Shown here piece after piece: positions 18,515-27,445 of a DNA stretch of 64,000 nt (within the stretch, counting starts at the first letter, position 1; every line of letters starts with the position of its first letter). The stretch comes from Opitutia bacterium (GTDB lineage Bacteria > Verrucomicrobiota > Verrucomicrobiia > Opitutales > T3Sed10-336): the NCBI GenBank assembly GCA_003558065.1, contig PWMU01000179.1, positions 1 through 64,000 on the forward strand, written 5' to 3'. The translations under genes were made by a program, and so were the position numbers. Below the pieces are notes generated by a model that was not told the origin of the DNA, ran no database searches, and was given only the letters and a program-made list of their open reading frames with translations.

Positions 18515-19519
18515 ATGGAATCGCGTTCGGAAATTCGCCGTGTGGAAAAAGGGAAGAAGCGGGGGATGGTCCTCGCCGGCGACCGAGTTATCCCGGCGTT
18601 CCCGAGCATCGGCCGCATTTACCACCTGGAAGCGGGGTTAAGGGACTATGCGCCCCGATTTTACATCGAAGAGAAGCTGGATGGATTCAACGCGCGTTAC
18701 TTCCTCCATAAAGGCAAAATTTACGGACTCACGCGCGGAGGATTCATCTGCCCGTTTCTCACGGACCGCACCGACCTGATCGACCCCCGGTTCTTCAAAG
18801 ATTATCCCGATTGGATCCTCTGCGGCGAAATCGTGGGCGGCTCCAACCCCTACCTCTCGGAATCTCACCTTGATATCGAGGATGTCGGATTTTTTGTGTT
18901 CGCTATCGTGAATGAAAAAGGCCGCTTTCTCACCCCTGAGAAACGCTACAGGCTCCTGGAAAAGTACTCCATGCACACGGTGCGAAACTTCGGCCGATTC
19001 ACTGGAAACGCTATCGAAAAGGTCAAGGCAATCATCCACGAACTGCACCGCGACAAACGCGAAGGCGTCGTCATCAAAGATGCCCGCGGCCTGCGCCGCT
19101 CCCGCAAGTACGTCACGCCGTTCTCCGACCTGAACGACCTCCGTCACATTTCCTCGCTGCTGGGTGAGACGGCTCCCGGCTATTTCACGGAGCGGATCCA
19201 GCGATTGCTCGCTCATTGCTGGGAGTTCGACGACCCGTCGCACCTCGACCACCTGGGCGAATCGTTCCGGCCCGCTCTCGATGCATTCGGACAGGTGGCG
19301 CGGGGAGAAAAGGTGTCCGAGCGCTACACGATGAACGTTCACTCCCGCGAGACGGCGGAAACCTTCAAGGCTTTTCTGTCGCATTCACACCAGGTCGAGA
19401 TCCAACCCGTAAGCCTCGAACAGCGCAACGGTTTCTGGCGCTTCGTGTTCGATCGCCGTTTCCCCAAGGCGACCGGCCGGTTGCGGCGGATGCTGGGCGG
19501 AAAACTATTCTACGATTGA
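18515..19519 (+). CDS. Rnl3/Pab1020-family RNA ligase (ATP-dependent)
   Basis: 334 residues with the nucleotidyltransferase motifs of ATP-dependent RNA ligases: motif I EEKLDGFNAR with the adenylated lysine K54, TRGGF (73-77), motif III LCGEIVG (E105), IIIa FFVFAI, motif IV EGVVIK (E183, K188) and motif V SRKYV (K198). The ~130-residue C-terminal domain is all the family type has, with no DNA-ligase OB fold recognisable. The family is best known from archaea (Pyrococcus, Methanothermobacter), where it joins or circularises RNA. It overlaps tail-to-tail by 10 bp with the HARP gene, whose archaeal relatives were long called RNA ligase partner proteins. An alternative ATG is at 18566. Confidence 0.85.
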   Translation: MESRSEIRRVEKGKKRGMVLAGDRVIPAFPSIGRIYHLEAGLRDYAPRFYIEEKLDGFNARYFLHKGKIYGLTRGGFICPFLTDRTDLIDPRFFKDYPDWILCGEIVGGSNPYLSESHLDIEDVGFFVFAIVNEKGRFLTPEKRYRLLEKYSMHTVRNFGRFTGNAIEKVKAIIHELHRDKREGVVIKDARGLRRSRKYVTPFSDLNDLRHISSLLGETAPGYFTERIQRLLAHCWEFDDPSHLDHLGESFRPALDAFGQVARGEKVSERYTMNVHSRETAETFKAFLSHSHQVEIQPVSLEQRNGFWRFVFDRRFPKATGRLRRMLGGKLFYD

Positions 19520-20085
19520 TTCTCCCCGGGACTTTCCCGCGGAGAACCCGGAGCAAACAGATCCCGCAGGTGACGATTGTCCATGACCCGCAAGCCCATC
19601 TTGTCGGCCCACTTGTTAACCCCCTCATCCGCGGAAATCACGTTCGCACCCACTTCTTTGGCCAGAAGGATGACATCCATATCCTCCTTGCTGTCGATAA
19701 TCCCGTGCCGGAGCGAATCCCGGTACTGCTCCCGCAGGGCACGCACGTCTTCCTCGCTCATGGTTCGGGCGGCCCTCTCCGCCACGCGAAGCCCCTTGTC
19801 GATCCGCACCCGCATCTCGTCGACAAATTCATAGAAGAGCGCCGAGGGAATGAACAGTTCGTACCGATTGGGAGAGCGAACGATTCCCCCGCGCTCAACC
19901 ACCCGCGAGGTTTCCGGAGTAATGAAATGATCCAATTCCTTCTTGATGCTTCGGGGCAGATAGACGTCGTGACGGCTCTGGCGCGCGAGCTCGAAAAACA
20001 CCCGGGTCGCTTGATCCGGAAGCTCCCCGAAGTACTGGTAAATATCGGGGTTCGTAAAAATACTGGTGTCGACGACGAATTTCAT
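19510..20085 (-). CDS. RNA-free ribonuclease P (HARP; PIN_5 / RNA-ligase-partner family)
   Basis: 191 residues, the size of Aquifex-type minimal RNase P (HARP, formerly UPF0278). The PIN-like nuclease core is clear: MKFVVDTSIFTNPD with D6, a central helical spike region (about 75-125), then IIDSKEDMDVILLA with D131, D135 and D137, and ISADEGVNKWADKMG with D153 and D161. Members of this family cleave the 5' leader from precursor tRNA without an RNA subunit. Most bacteria instead use rnpA/rnpB, which cannot be checked in this window. It lies 45 bp downstream of the hybrid kinase gene on the same strand and overlaps the RNA ligase 3' end. Confidence 0.88.
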   Translation of the reverse strand: MKFVVDTSIFTNPDIYQYFGELPDQATRVFFELARQSRHDVYLPRSIKKELDHFITPETSRVVERGGIVRSPNRYELFIPSALFYEFVDEMRVRIDKGLRVAERAARTMSEEDVRALREQYRDSLRHGIIDSKEDMDVILLAKEVGANVISADEGVNKWADKMGLRVMDNRHLRDLFAPGSPRESPGENQS

Positions 20086-20130
20086 GATGGTGTCAGTGCT
20101 TGCGGGAACGAAAGGATGGTATTCAAAATG

Positions 20131-22911
20131 TCAATCGGGCACGGAACCCGGAAAGCGTTTCCTCAGCCAGGGTTCGATTTCGGCAAACCCGCACTCAATC
20201 CGTTCGATCACCGTCCCGGCACCTTCCAACGCCCCCTGCCGTCCCATTGATTCCAGCCGTCGGCAGTCCTCCTGAATCCGTAGTGCCCCGAAATTGGAAC
20301 TGCTTCCTTTCAATGAGTGGGCCGCATTGGCCAAAGCATCGCCCTCCTTCCGCTCGAGAGCCTGCCGCATGGCCGCGATTTGACCGGGAGCGTCCGCGAG
20401 GAATATTTCCACGATCTCACGCAGAAACGCTTCCCCCTCACTGCCGCCAAGCTCTTTCAGTTCGCCCAATCGTTGCTCGCAGATTCCCGGATTACCGGCT
20501 GCCCCGCCCGAATCAGGTTCACCTTTTTCCTCTTCCTCGGTTGGCATGCGCCGGAAAACCGCGGTTAGATCGATACTTCTTATCGGCTTGCTCAAATAGT
20601 CGTTCATTCCCGCGCGGATACAACGATTGCCGTCCCCGGTCATCGCATCGGCGGTCACTCCCACCACCCAGGGTTTCCGCGGATCACGGCTGATCCGGCG
20701 CAGCTCACGCGTTGCTTCCAATCCGTCCATCACCGGCATGTGAACATCCATCAAGACGACATCATGCCGTCCCGTTTTCCACTGTTCGACGGCATCGCGT
20801 CCATTCGCCACGGTATCGGCCTCAAGCCCCAGCTGTTTCAGCAAATTGACGGCCACCTTGAGATTGACGGAATTATCTTCCGCCAGGAGGACACGCAAGC
20901 TGCCGTCAAGCTTGCCGGTTTCGAATCGGCTGACAGCCTCTCGCGCCGACCCCGGCTCTTGCTCCAGGTTGAAGATTTCGCTCAACAGGGCATTCAGTTG
21001 AAATTGACGAAAGGGCTTGAACACAGAAAAAAAACCATACTCCGCGATCGTTTCCTTGAAGTTACTGTGAACGTCCCGGGAAATAGCTAGAATGATCGCC
21101 CGCTCCCCTCCGCCGGGCGGATCCCGGAGCTGCTGAATCCGCCTGAGAGCCGCTTCGTCCGGCATCTGCAGATCCACTACCAGAACATCGTAACGGGCCC
21201 CGTCCTCGAGTCTCCCAAAGGCTTCGTCCAATCCGGAGGCCTCGTCCACCCCTATCCCAAGTCGCTCCGCCTGGTGTCGCACCATTGAACGACTGACCGC
21301 ATGGTCATCCACCACCAGAAGCGTTCTCCCGGTCAAATCCGGCCCCCGGAGACCCGGACGGGCGCCGGCCGTGTCCACTTCCGCCGGCACGGTGAAAAAG
21401 AATTCCGTTCCCTCACCCACACCGCTTTCCATCCAGATCTCCCCGCCGAGGGCTTCGACCAGCCGGTGGCAGATCGACAGCCCCAATCCACTCCCGCCGT
21501 ACCGCCGGGTAGTCGAGGGATCGACCTGGCTGAAGGGCTGAAACAGTCGATCACTCCCCTCTTCAGGAATGCCAATGCCCGTATCGCGGACGCTGAACTG
21601 AAGCGTCAGGGTATCCGGCGAATCATCCCCTTCGGACGCCGCTCCGGAAGGGCGGATCCGGACATCGAGGACAACCTCACCTTTCCCGGTAAACTTGACG
21701 GCATTCCCCAACAGATTGATCAACACCTGGCGAATCCGGTTCTCGTCGCTGACGAGCCTTTCAGGCAAAGCGGAATCCACCGTATAACCCATATCCAGAT
21801 CTTTCGATGCACGGTGCATCCCTGCCACGGCCAGGGAATCCTCGATCAGTGAATGCAGATCGAAAGCCCCCTTGTCGAGTTCCAGCCTTCCCGACTCGAT
21901 TTTTGACAGGTCGAGCAGATCGTTGACCAGCACCAGGAGATTGTCCCCGCTCGTTTGAACGGAGGAAAGGAAATCGCGCTGTTCATTCGTCAACTCGGTC
22001 TGCAGAAGAATCTCCGTCAATCCGAGGATCCCGTTGAGTGGCGTCCGGATCTCATGGCTCATGTTGGCGAGAAACTGAGATTTGGCGAGATTGGCGGCTT
22101 CGGCCTCCCGGCGCGCCTCGGCCATACGCTGTTCGAACCCCCGCTGCTCCGTGATATCGGTGAAGTACCAGAGCCACCCGTAAAACCGGCCTTCGGGCGA
22201 CCGGGTCGCCACGCAGTAACGCTCAAAAACCCGCCCGTCGATCAAATTAACCTCGTCGTTGAACCGTTTCTCACCGGAACGGTAGAACGCTTCGAGCTTG
22301 GAATCAAGTGTTTCCGGATTCTCCAGTTTCTCCCTCGCATGGCGGATCAAATCCCGCTCGTCACCCCCGGAAAACGCTTCGAGAGGTATCCCCCACATCT
22401 CCTGAAAGCGGCCGTTGTAGGCAATGACATTTCCCTCCACGTCCACCACAAGGATCCCGTCGGGGGACAGTTCCATTTGGACCGAGAGGATGGCATTGAT
22501 ACGCTGCATTTCGTCCGCCCACCGCCGCTCATGCGTAACATCCCGCTGGACGAAAATCCAGCGGACAACCTCCTCCCCTGCGTTGCGGACCGGGGTGATT
22601 GTCAGTTCGGCATTAAACGAGTTTCCGTCCTTCCGGTAACTCAGCAGTTCCCCCCGGCACTCCTCTCCCGCGGCCAGGGAGTCGCGCAGCCGGTCCAGCA
22701 CGGCCCGGTCGGTTTCAGGTCCCTGGAACAGCCGCGGCGACGCTCCGACAAGCTCGTCGCAGTCGTAACCCGTCATAGCGCAAAAGCGTTGGTTCGCGTA
22801 AATTATCCGGGGTCCGGGCGGTTGGAGATCCGCGTCGGTTATCAGAACGGCCACCCCCATGGTGTCCATTGCCGACCGCCAGATTTCCCACTCGTTGTTC
22901 TCCTTCGTCAT
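20131..22911 (-). CDS. Hybrid sensor histidine kinase (PAS-PAS-HisKA-HATPase-REC-REC-Hpt)
   Basis: 926 residues with no membrane segment, so probably cytoplasmic. Order: PAS1 (about 12-128), PAS2 (about 140-257), HisKA with H286 in [12 protein letters not shown], HATPase (N-box [15 protein letters not shown]-boxes [10 protein letters not shown] and GGSGLGLSI), REC1 (D580 in VVDLQMPD), REC2 (D722 in [11 protein letters not shown]) and a C-terminal Hpt with H865 in [13 protein letters not shown]. This is a full internal phosphorelay. PAS1 resembles a LOV domain ([13 protein letters not shown]) but has proline where LOV has its photoactive cysteine. It is downstream of the GspE-like ATPase in a five-gene signalling operon. 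Confidence 0.93.
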   Translation of the reverse strand: MTKENNEWEIWRSAMDTMGVAVLITDADLQPPGPRIIYANQRFCAMTGYDCDELVGASPRLFQGPETDRAVLDRLRDSLAAGEECRGELLSYRKDGNSFNAELTITPVRNAGEEVVRWIFVQRDVTHERRWADEMQRINAILSVQMELSPDGILVVDVEGNVIAYNGRFQEMWGIPLEAFSGGDERDLIRHAREKLENPETLDSKLEAFYRSGEKRFNDEVNLIDGRVFERYCVATRSPEGRFYGWLWYFTDITEQRGFEQRMAEARREAEAANLAKSQFLANMSHEIRTPLNGILGLTEILLQTELTNEQRDFLSSVQTSGDNLLVLVNDLLDLSKIESGRLELDKGAFDLHSLIEDSLAVAGMHRASKDLDMGYTVDSALPERLVSDENRIRQVLINLLGNAVKFTGKGEVVLDVRIRPSGAASEGDDSPDTLTLQFSVRDTGIGIPEEGSDRLFQPFSQVDPSTTRRYGGSGLGLSICHRLVEALGGEIWMESGVGEGTEFFFTVPAEVDTAGARPGLRGPDLTGRTLLVVDDHAVSRSMVRHQAERLGIGVDEASGLDEAFGRLEDGARYDVLVVDLQMPDEAALRRIQQLRDPPGGGERAIILAISRDVHSNFKETIAEYGFFSVFKPFRQFQLNALLSEIFNLEQEPGSAREAVSRFETGKLDGSLRVLLAEDNSVNLKVAVNLLKQLGLEADTVANGRDAVEQWKTGRHDVVLMDVHMPVMDGLEATRELRRISRDPRKPWVVGVTADAMTGDGNRCIRAGMNDYLSKPIRSIDLTAVFRRMPTEEEEKGEPDSGGAAGNPGICEQRLGELKELGGSEGEAFLREIVEIFLADAPGQIAAMRQALERKEGDALANAAHSLKGSSSNFGALRIQEDCRRLESMGRQGALEGAGTVIERIECGFAEIEPWLRKRFPGSVPD

Positions 22912-22934
22912 GGCTGTTCGCCTCGGTGGCCCGC

Positions 22935-24638
22935 CTAAATCGGCATTTCCTCCATCGTTATCCTCTCGATTTCGTCGATCGTGGTGAGTCCAAGCAGGAC
23001 CTTTTTGAGGCCGTCGTAACGCATCGGATGGTATCCGGCGCGACGGGCGGCACGCGCCAATTCCACGAGGTCGGCTCCCCCGGAAATCATCGCCCGCATT
23101 TCCTCGGTCACGATAACGAGTTCATGAACCGCAACCCGCCCCTGGTACCCGCTGTTCCCGCATTCGGAACATCCGGCTCCCCGGTAAAAGGCGACCTTCT
23201 CAAGGCCTTCGTCCAGAAAATGACGCCGCAGTTCTTCCCGGGGCGGGTAGTACGGTTCCCGGCAGTTTTCACAGATACGGGCCGCCAGGCGCTGGCTGAG
23301 CACTCCCAAAATGGAAGGGGCCACGATAAACGGCTCCACCCCGAGCTCGATCAGCCGCACGGTCGCCTGAACGGCGTTATTGGTGTGGAGGGTGGCAAAC
23401 ACCAGGTGGCCGGTCAGGGCGGCCTCCGATGCGGTTTTCGCCGTTTCGAGGTCGCGAATCTCCCCCACCAGGATCACGTCCGGATCCTGGCGCAGGGTCG
23501 AGCGAAGCACGCGGCCGAACGTAAGGCCGATTCCCGGTTTCACCTGAACCTGTGTCAAGCCGTTGAGCTGATACTCCACGGGATCCTCAATGGTCACGAG
23601 GTTCTGTCCGACAACATTGATCTCATTGAGGGCACCATAGAGAGTGGTGGTTTTTCCCGAACCGGTGGGACCGGTAACGAAAATGATCCCGTTGGGTCGC
23701 TGAATCATTTTGCGGAACGGCTGGAGGACGGTCTGCGAGAAAAACATTTTCTCCAACTCCATCACCTGCTTGACTCCTGAAACGTTAAGGACTCGGATCA
23801 CGACCTTCTCGCCATGAATCGAGGGCATGACCGAAACGCGGAAATGGGCGGTGTTGCCACCGAGGTCGAAGGAGAAACGACCGTCCTGGGGAAGGCGCCT
23901 CTCCGATATGTCCAGGTCACACATCACCTTGACGCGCGCGGCCAGCGCCGGACCCAGTGTGCGTGGGAAGCGGATTCCCTCGCGCAGAATCCCGTCGACC
24001 CGTATGCGCACGGAAACAGCCTCCTCCTGGGGCTGAATGTGGACATCCGACGCCCTTTCGCGAAGGGCATAGTACATGAGTGATTCGAAAAGCTCCACCA
24101 CCGGAACGGCTTCCGCCATGACCGCCACCTGGTCGCCCGACTGCGCTTCGTCGATCCGAAACCCTTCTTCGGTCAGACTCTTGAGCCGGTTGACGAGGTC
24201 ATTCCGGGTCTGGTACTGGATGGCAATGGCGGTTTCAATCTCCGAGGGAAGGCCAAACAAAGGACTGACCGGCCCCTGAACAATCTTTTCCAGTCGCTCC
24301 AGAAACTCGACATCGTAGGGATCGGGCAGGGCCACGCTGAGGACATTTCCAAAGCGATACAGGCCGAGCACGGTTTTCTTGGTCGCGATCTCGTAGGGAA
24401 TGGAATTCACCGCCTCGCGACTGACAATCAGCTCAAACGGATCCACGTAGGCCTTGCCGATCGAATCACCCCACATCCGGCAGGCCCGGGATTTACCTAG
24501 GTATCCGTCCTGGATCACCGCCCTCAACAGCTCGAGGGTGCCCCCGTGATGCCGATCGACAAGACGTTCGAGCGCGGCCTTCGGGATGGCGTCGCTCTGT
24601 CGAAGTGCTTCCAGGAAGGCCTCGTTACTTTGCGTCAT
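22935..24638 (-). CDS. GspE/PilB-family type II secretion / type IV pilus ATPase
   Basis: 567 residues from the ATG at 24638. An N-terminal GspE/MshE-N-like domain (to about 160) is followed by the hexameric motor: Walker A GPTGSGKTTT, Asp box, Walker B DPDVILVGEIRD, His box LHTNNA, and a zinc-binding insertion with two CxxC pairs (CENC and CSEC). The frame is open further upstream to 24740 but that part is antisense-like and overlaps the small upstream gene. No other secretion or pilus gene lies nearby. Instead it is embedded between response regulator and histidine kinase genes, so its assembly partners must be encoded elsewhere. Confidence 0.9.
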   Translation of the reverse strand: MTQSNEAFLEALRQSDAIPKAALERLVDRHHGGTLELLRAVIQDGYLGKSRACRMWGDSIGKAYVDPFELIVSREAVNSIPYEIATKKTVLGLYRFGNVLSVALPDPYDVEFLERLEKIVQGPVSPLFGLPSEIETAIAIQYQTRNDLVNRLKSLTEEGFRIDEAQSGDQVAVMAEAVPVVELFESLMYYALRERASDVHIQPQEEAVSVRIRVDGILREGIRFPRTLGPALAARVKVMCDLDISERRLPQDGRFSFDLGGNTAHFRVSVMPSIHGEKVVIRVLNVSGVKQVMELEKMFFSQTVLQPFRKMIQRPNGIIFVTGPTGSGKTTTLYGALNEINVVGQNLVTIEDPVEYQLNGLTQVQVKPGIGLTFGRVLRSTLRQDPDVILVGEIRDLETAKTASEAALTGHLVFATLHTNNAVQATVRLIELGVEPFIVAPSILGVLSQRLAARICENCREPYYPPREELRRHFLDEGLEKVAFYRGAGCSECGNSGYQGRVAVHELVIVTEEMRAMISGGADLVELARAARRAGYHPMRYDGLKKVLLGLTTIDEIERITMEEMPI

Positions 24639-24825
24639 GGCCGCCTTTCCCGCGGTGGCTCGAGAAAAGCGCGGCAATCTGCTCCTGGTCCAGGAGCTTT
24701 CCCGCCGCGCGGATCGATTCCCGGTCCTTCGAGATTTCATCCAACAGGCGGGGCAGCGAATAACGCACCGCGACCGTCGGGGACTCCCCCTCCAGCTGTT
24801 CGTCAGGCGCCTTCTTCTGATTCAT
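24625..24825 (-). CDS. Small uncharacterised protein, 66 residues
   Basis: A short open frame from an ATG at 24825 that fills the gap between the response regulator (stop at 24840) and the GspE-like ATPase, overlapping the start of the latter by 14 bp. The tight packing suggests a real, translationally coupled gene. The product is charged and mostly helical (SLPRLLDEISKDRESIRAAG then KLLDQEQIAALFSSHRGKG). The segment LLDQEQIAALFSS resembles the short helical motif found at the ends of some flagellar and chemotaxis proteins, but I would not assign a function from that. Confidence 0.55.
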   Translation of the reverse strand: MNQKKAPDEQLEGESPTVAVRYSLPRLLDEISKDRESIRAAGKLLDQEQIAALFSSHRGKGGHDAK

Positions 24826-24839
24826 AGCGGACCCCGGTC

Positions 24840-25232
24840 TCATTCGGATTGATCGTGAGTGTCGCCGGCCAGGGTTTCCTGCAGCAAAGCAAGAATCCGC
24901 TCTTTCGGCGTGTCTTTGCGGATAAAATTCGAAGCACCCGCGTGCAGGCATTCCCGTACCGCATACTCCGTGGCCTTGGCTGTCAGCATGACCACTACGG
25001 CCTCCGGATCCTGTTCCCGCATTTGGCGAAGGGCGCTGACTCCGTCCATTACCGGCATGTTAATATCCATCATGACGGCGTCCGGACGTTCCGATTCGAA
25101 TAGGGCGAGGGCTTCGTTGCCATCACGGGCTTCCACCACGCGATATTGCCCGGATTGCTTCAGGAGTGCTTTCAGGAAAGCCCGGATATGGTCCTCGTCG
25201 TCGACCAACAGAATCTTCGTCTGCTCACTCAT
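24840..25232 (-). CDS. Single-domain response regulator (REC only)
   Basis: 130 residues forming one receiver domain: acidic pair in LLVDDEDHIR, the phosphorylated aspartate in VMMDINMPVMDG, the switch threonine in VVMLTAKA and the conserved lysine in FIRKDTPKE. There is no output domain, so it must act by protein contact, CheY-like or as a phosphorelay shuttle. The ATG overlaps the stop of the upstream kinase gene by 4 bp, and the small 66-residue gene and GspE-like ATPase follow. It may pass the signal of the upstream kinase to the ATPase; that is inference. Confidence 0.9.
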   Translation of the reverse strand: MSEQTKILLVDDEDHIRAFLKALLKQSGQYRVVEARDGNEALALFESERPDAVMMDINMPVMDGVSALRQMREQDPEAVVVMLTAKATEYAVRECLHAGASNFIRKDTPKERILALLQETLAGDTHDQSE

Positions 25233-26434
25233 CCCTCTTCGCCCTTTCTCCCGAGGTCCGGCGCCGGTATCGCAACCTCGAACCGGCAACCCTTCGCGGG
25301 CAGATTGTTCACTTGAATGGCGCCCCCGTGGGCGTCGACGATCTTGCGGCAGATGGCCAGACCCAGGCCCGTGCTTGCCTCGCCTCCCGTCGGAAGAACC
25401 GAGGTTTTCCCGTAGTCCCGAAAAAGCCGCCCGCGTTCGGCCTCCGGAATTCCGGGCCCTTCATCACTGACCGAAAAAGCGATACCTCCGTCACGCACGC
25501 CCCAGTCGACGGCAACTTTTGTGTTCGGGGGCGAAAACTTGATCGCGTTGCCGATCAGATTTTCCGCGACCTGCCTGATCCTGCCCTCATCGAACGCAGC
25601 GATCACCGGCTCGGAAGAACCGTTCAGGTCGATTTGGATTTCTTTTCGCTCGGCTTGGCTCCGGTAAAGAAAGGACGCCCGGTTCATGAGTTTACCGAGA
25701 TCGTTCTCGCGAATCGACAGTTTCAGCTCACCGGTTTCGATAGCCGACAGATCGAGCATATCATTGATCAACTCCAGCATGGAAGTTGCCGCGGATGCGA
25801 TGCAGGAAGCCATCTCCTTCTGGTCGCCGTTCACCTTTCCCGCGGCTTCATCCCGGAGCATCTCGGCAAAGCCCTGGATGGAGATCATCGGATTCCTGAG
25901 GTCGTGAGCGGTCACGCCGAGAAGCCGGTTACGGGAGTGGACCGCGGCGTCCAACTCTGAAATCATCTTCGCCTGACTGGCATGAAGGGCTCGCAATTGC
26001 AGATGGGTCCTCACCCGCGCAAGCGTCTCGCGCGGCCGAAAAGGTTTGGGAATATAGTCGGCTCCCCCGGCCTCAAAGCCGGTCACCACATCGTCGGGCT
26101 CGTGACGGGCCGTGATAAAAATGACCGGTATCTCGGCGTTCTCGTTCGACTCCTTCAGGCGCCGGCACACTTCAAATCCGTCGATCCCCGGAAGCACGAC
26201 GTCCAGCAAAATGAGGTCGCATGCCAATCCGCCCGACTCCGCGAAAAAAAGTTCGCCCGATTCGAACCAGGAAACCGTATGCCCCTCCTGCTCCAGAATT
26301 TTACGAATAATCCTGGCGTTGAGCGCGTCGTCCTCGATCAAAACAACATGGCGCCCTTCCGCCCCGGAATCCTCTGAAACCGCCCGGGTATCCTTTTGCA
26401 CTTCACCGTCCGCTTCCAGACCTGTCTTTCCCAT
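25229..26434 (-). CDS. REC-HisKA-HATPase histidine kinase
   Basis: 401 residues from the ATG at 26434 (a GTG at 26467 is also in frame). An N-terminal receiver domain (phospho-Asp in LILLDVVLPGIDG, conserved Lys in YIPKPFRPRE) is followed by HisKA with LGVTAHDLRNPMIS and an HATPase domain (AENLIGNAIKFSPP, DEGPGIPEAE, STGLGLAICRKI). The protein has no membrane segment. Having the receiver in front of the kinase means its activity is probably set by phosphorylation from another kinase, such as the hybrid kinase at the end of the operon. First gene of the signalling operon. Confidence 0.92.
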   Translation of the reverse strand: MGKTGLEADGEVQKDTRAVSEDSGAEGRHVVLIEDDALNARIIRKILEQEGHTVSWFESGELFFAESGGLACDLILLDVVLPGIDGFEVCRRLKESNENAEIPVIFITARHEPDDVVTGFEAGGADYIPKPFRPRETLARVRTHLQLRALHASQAKMISELDAAVHSRNRLLGVTAHDLRNPMISIQGFAEMLRDEAAGKVNGDQKEMASCIASAATSMLELINDMLDLSAIETGELKLSIRENDLGKLMNRASFLYRSQAERKEIQIDLNGSSEPVIAAFDEGRIRQVAENLIGNAIKFSPPNTKVAVDWGVRDGGIAFSVSDEGPGIPEAERGRLFRDYGKTSVLPTGGEASTGLGLAICRKIVDAHGGAIQVNNLPAKGCRFEVAIPAPDLGRKGEEG

Positions 26435-26485
26435 AACCACTTGTCCGGCATTGTCCCCGAATGCCACAGCCGATTCAATGATAAA

Positions 26486-26517
26486 GGAACCCCCCCCTGG
26501 GGCCGGAACGGGGTTCC
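26486..26517 (-). terminator. GC-rich hairpin with short T stretch after the HTH-MBL gene
   Basis: GGAACCCC at 26486-26493 and GGGGTTCC at 26510-26517 form an 8-bp perfect stem. Read on the minus strand it begins four bases after the stop of the HTH-MBL gene and is followed by TTTAT. This fits a weak intrinsic terminator separating that gene from the signalling operon downstream. Confidence 0.5.
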
Positions 26518-26520
26518 GGT

Positions 26521-27357
26521 TCAGTAATTGAAGACGTTATAGCGCCGCTCGTTCTCGATTGTCGTCAAGGGCCCGTGGCCGGGCGCCACGACGGTCTCGC
26601 CTTCCATCTCGGCCAGGACGCGCCGGACGTTTGCCAGGAGCCGGTGCGGCGAGTAGAACGCGCACGCCACCGACCCCGCGAAAACGAGGTCCCCTGAAAC
26701 CAGCACGCCAGGACCGGGTTTCGCGGCCGAGCGCACATGGTAAGAATGGTGGTGCTCGGAGTGGCCCTGGGTGCTCATCACCTGAATCCGGAACCCCGGC
26801 AGACGGATTTCCTCGGTGCCCGCAAGCACGGTGAAGCCGGAAACCGGGGCCGGTGGCGCGAATACCCGTGCTTCCGGGTGGTGTTCACGGACCTCTTTCA
26901 GTCCCCCCGAGTGATCGGCGTCCCAATGGGTCAGAAAAATAGCCGAGAGCCTGCGAATGCCCTCCGGCCAAACGGGAGTCAGGTCCTCAAAATGACACCC
27001 GGTATCGAACAGAATGCCGGTATCCGATCCGCGCTCGGCGATCAGGTAGGCATTGACCCGTCCCACCCCGAACGGCATCGCCAGCGTGTGGAGTTCAAAG
27101 GGCAGTCCTTTCAACTCGGGACGCGGATAACAGCCGCCGCTCAACGCCGAAAGCCCGATCTCGTTCAACTTGAGCACGTCGGCCAGGCTGTGCAGCTCGG
27201 CGGGAGCCAGGTCGTAACGGTAGTCTTCCGCATCCTTGATTTTAGTCACGGGAACTCCCGACCTTCGAGCCAGCACCTCCGCGGTCATTCCGGCGTGCTT
27301 CATCGCTTTCTCCAGAATATCCCCGAGTTCGTCCTCCAGCTCTGCCTCATTCACCAT
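26521..27357 (-). CDS. HTH domain fused to a metallo-beta-lactamase-fold hydrolase
   Basis: 278 residues. Residues about 5-75 look like an Xre-type helix-turn-helix (GMTAEVLARRSGVPVTKIKD), with the usual short spacing between recognition helices. From about 88 an MBL-fold hydrolase follows: FDTGCH, metal motif H144-x-D146-x-D148-H149 (LTHWDADHSGG), H199 in TQGHSEHH, D223 in VSGDLVFAGS and H261 in APGHGPLT. All metal ligands for a binuclear site are present, in the H-x-D-x-D-H variant. Starts at 27357 or 27372 are both possible. Divergent from pyrE. Known MBL relatives act as thioesterases or glyoxalase-II-like enzymes; the substrate here is unknown. Confidence 0.82.
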   Translation of the reverse strand: MVNEAELEDELGDILEKAMKHAGMTAEVLARRSGVPVTKIKDAEDYRYDLAPAELHSLADVLKLNEIGLSALSGGCYPRPELKGLPFELHTLAMPFGVGRVNAYLIAERGSDTGILFDTGCHFEDLTPVWPEGIRRLSAIFLTHWDADHSGGLKEVREHHPEARVFAPPAPVSGFTVLAGTEEIRLPGFRIQVMSTQGHSEHHHSYHVRSAAKPGPGVLVSGDLVFAGSVACAFYSPHRLLANVRRVLAEMEGETVVAPGHGPLTTIENERRYNVFNY

Positions 27358-27445
27358 GACTGCGGGCAACATAAAGGATAAACCCCAAATCTGGCAAAAT
27401 TTGATTTTGTTTTCTCTACCGGCCTTCGCCATGATTTGAAAGTAC

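Noticed and set aside
20106-20134. Promoter for the HARP gene based on a perfect TTGACA on the minus strand
   Set aside because: No -10-like hexamer occurs 16-18 bp downstream, and the hexamer overlaps the stop of the preceding gene.
22500-22911. Blue-light photoreceptor kinase
   Set aside because: The PAS domain is LOV-like but lacks the cysteine needed for the flavin adduct, so light sensing of the usual kind is unlikely.
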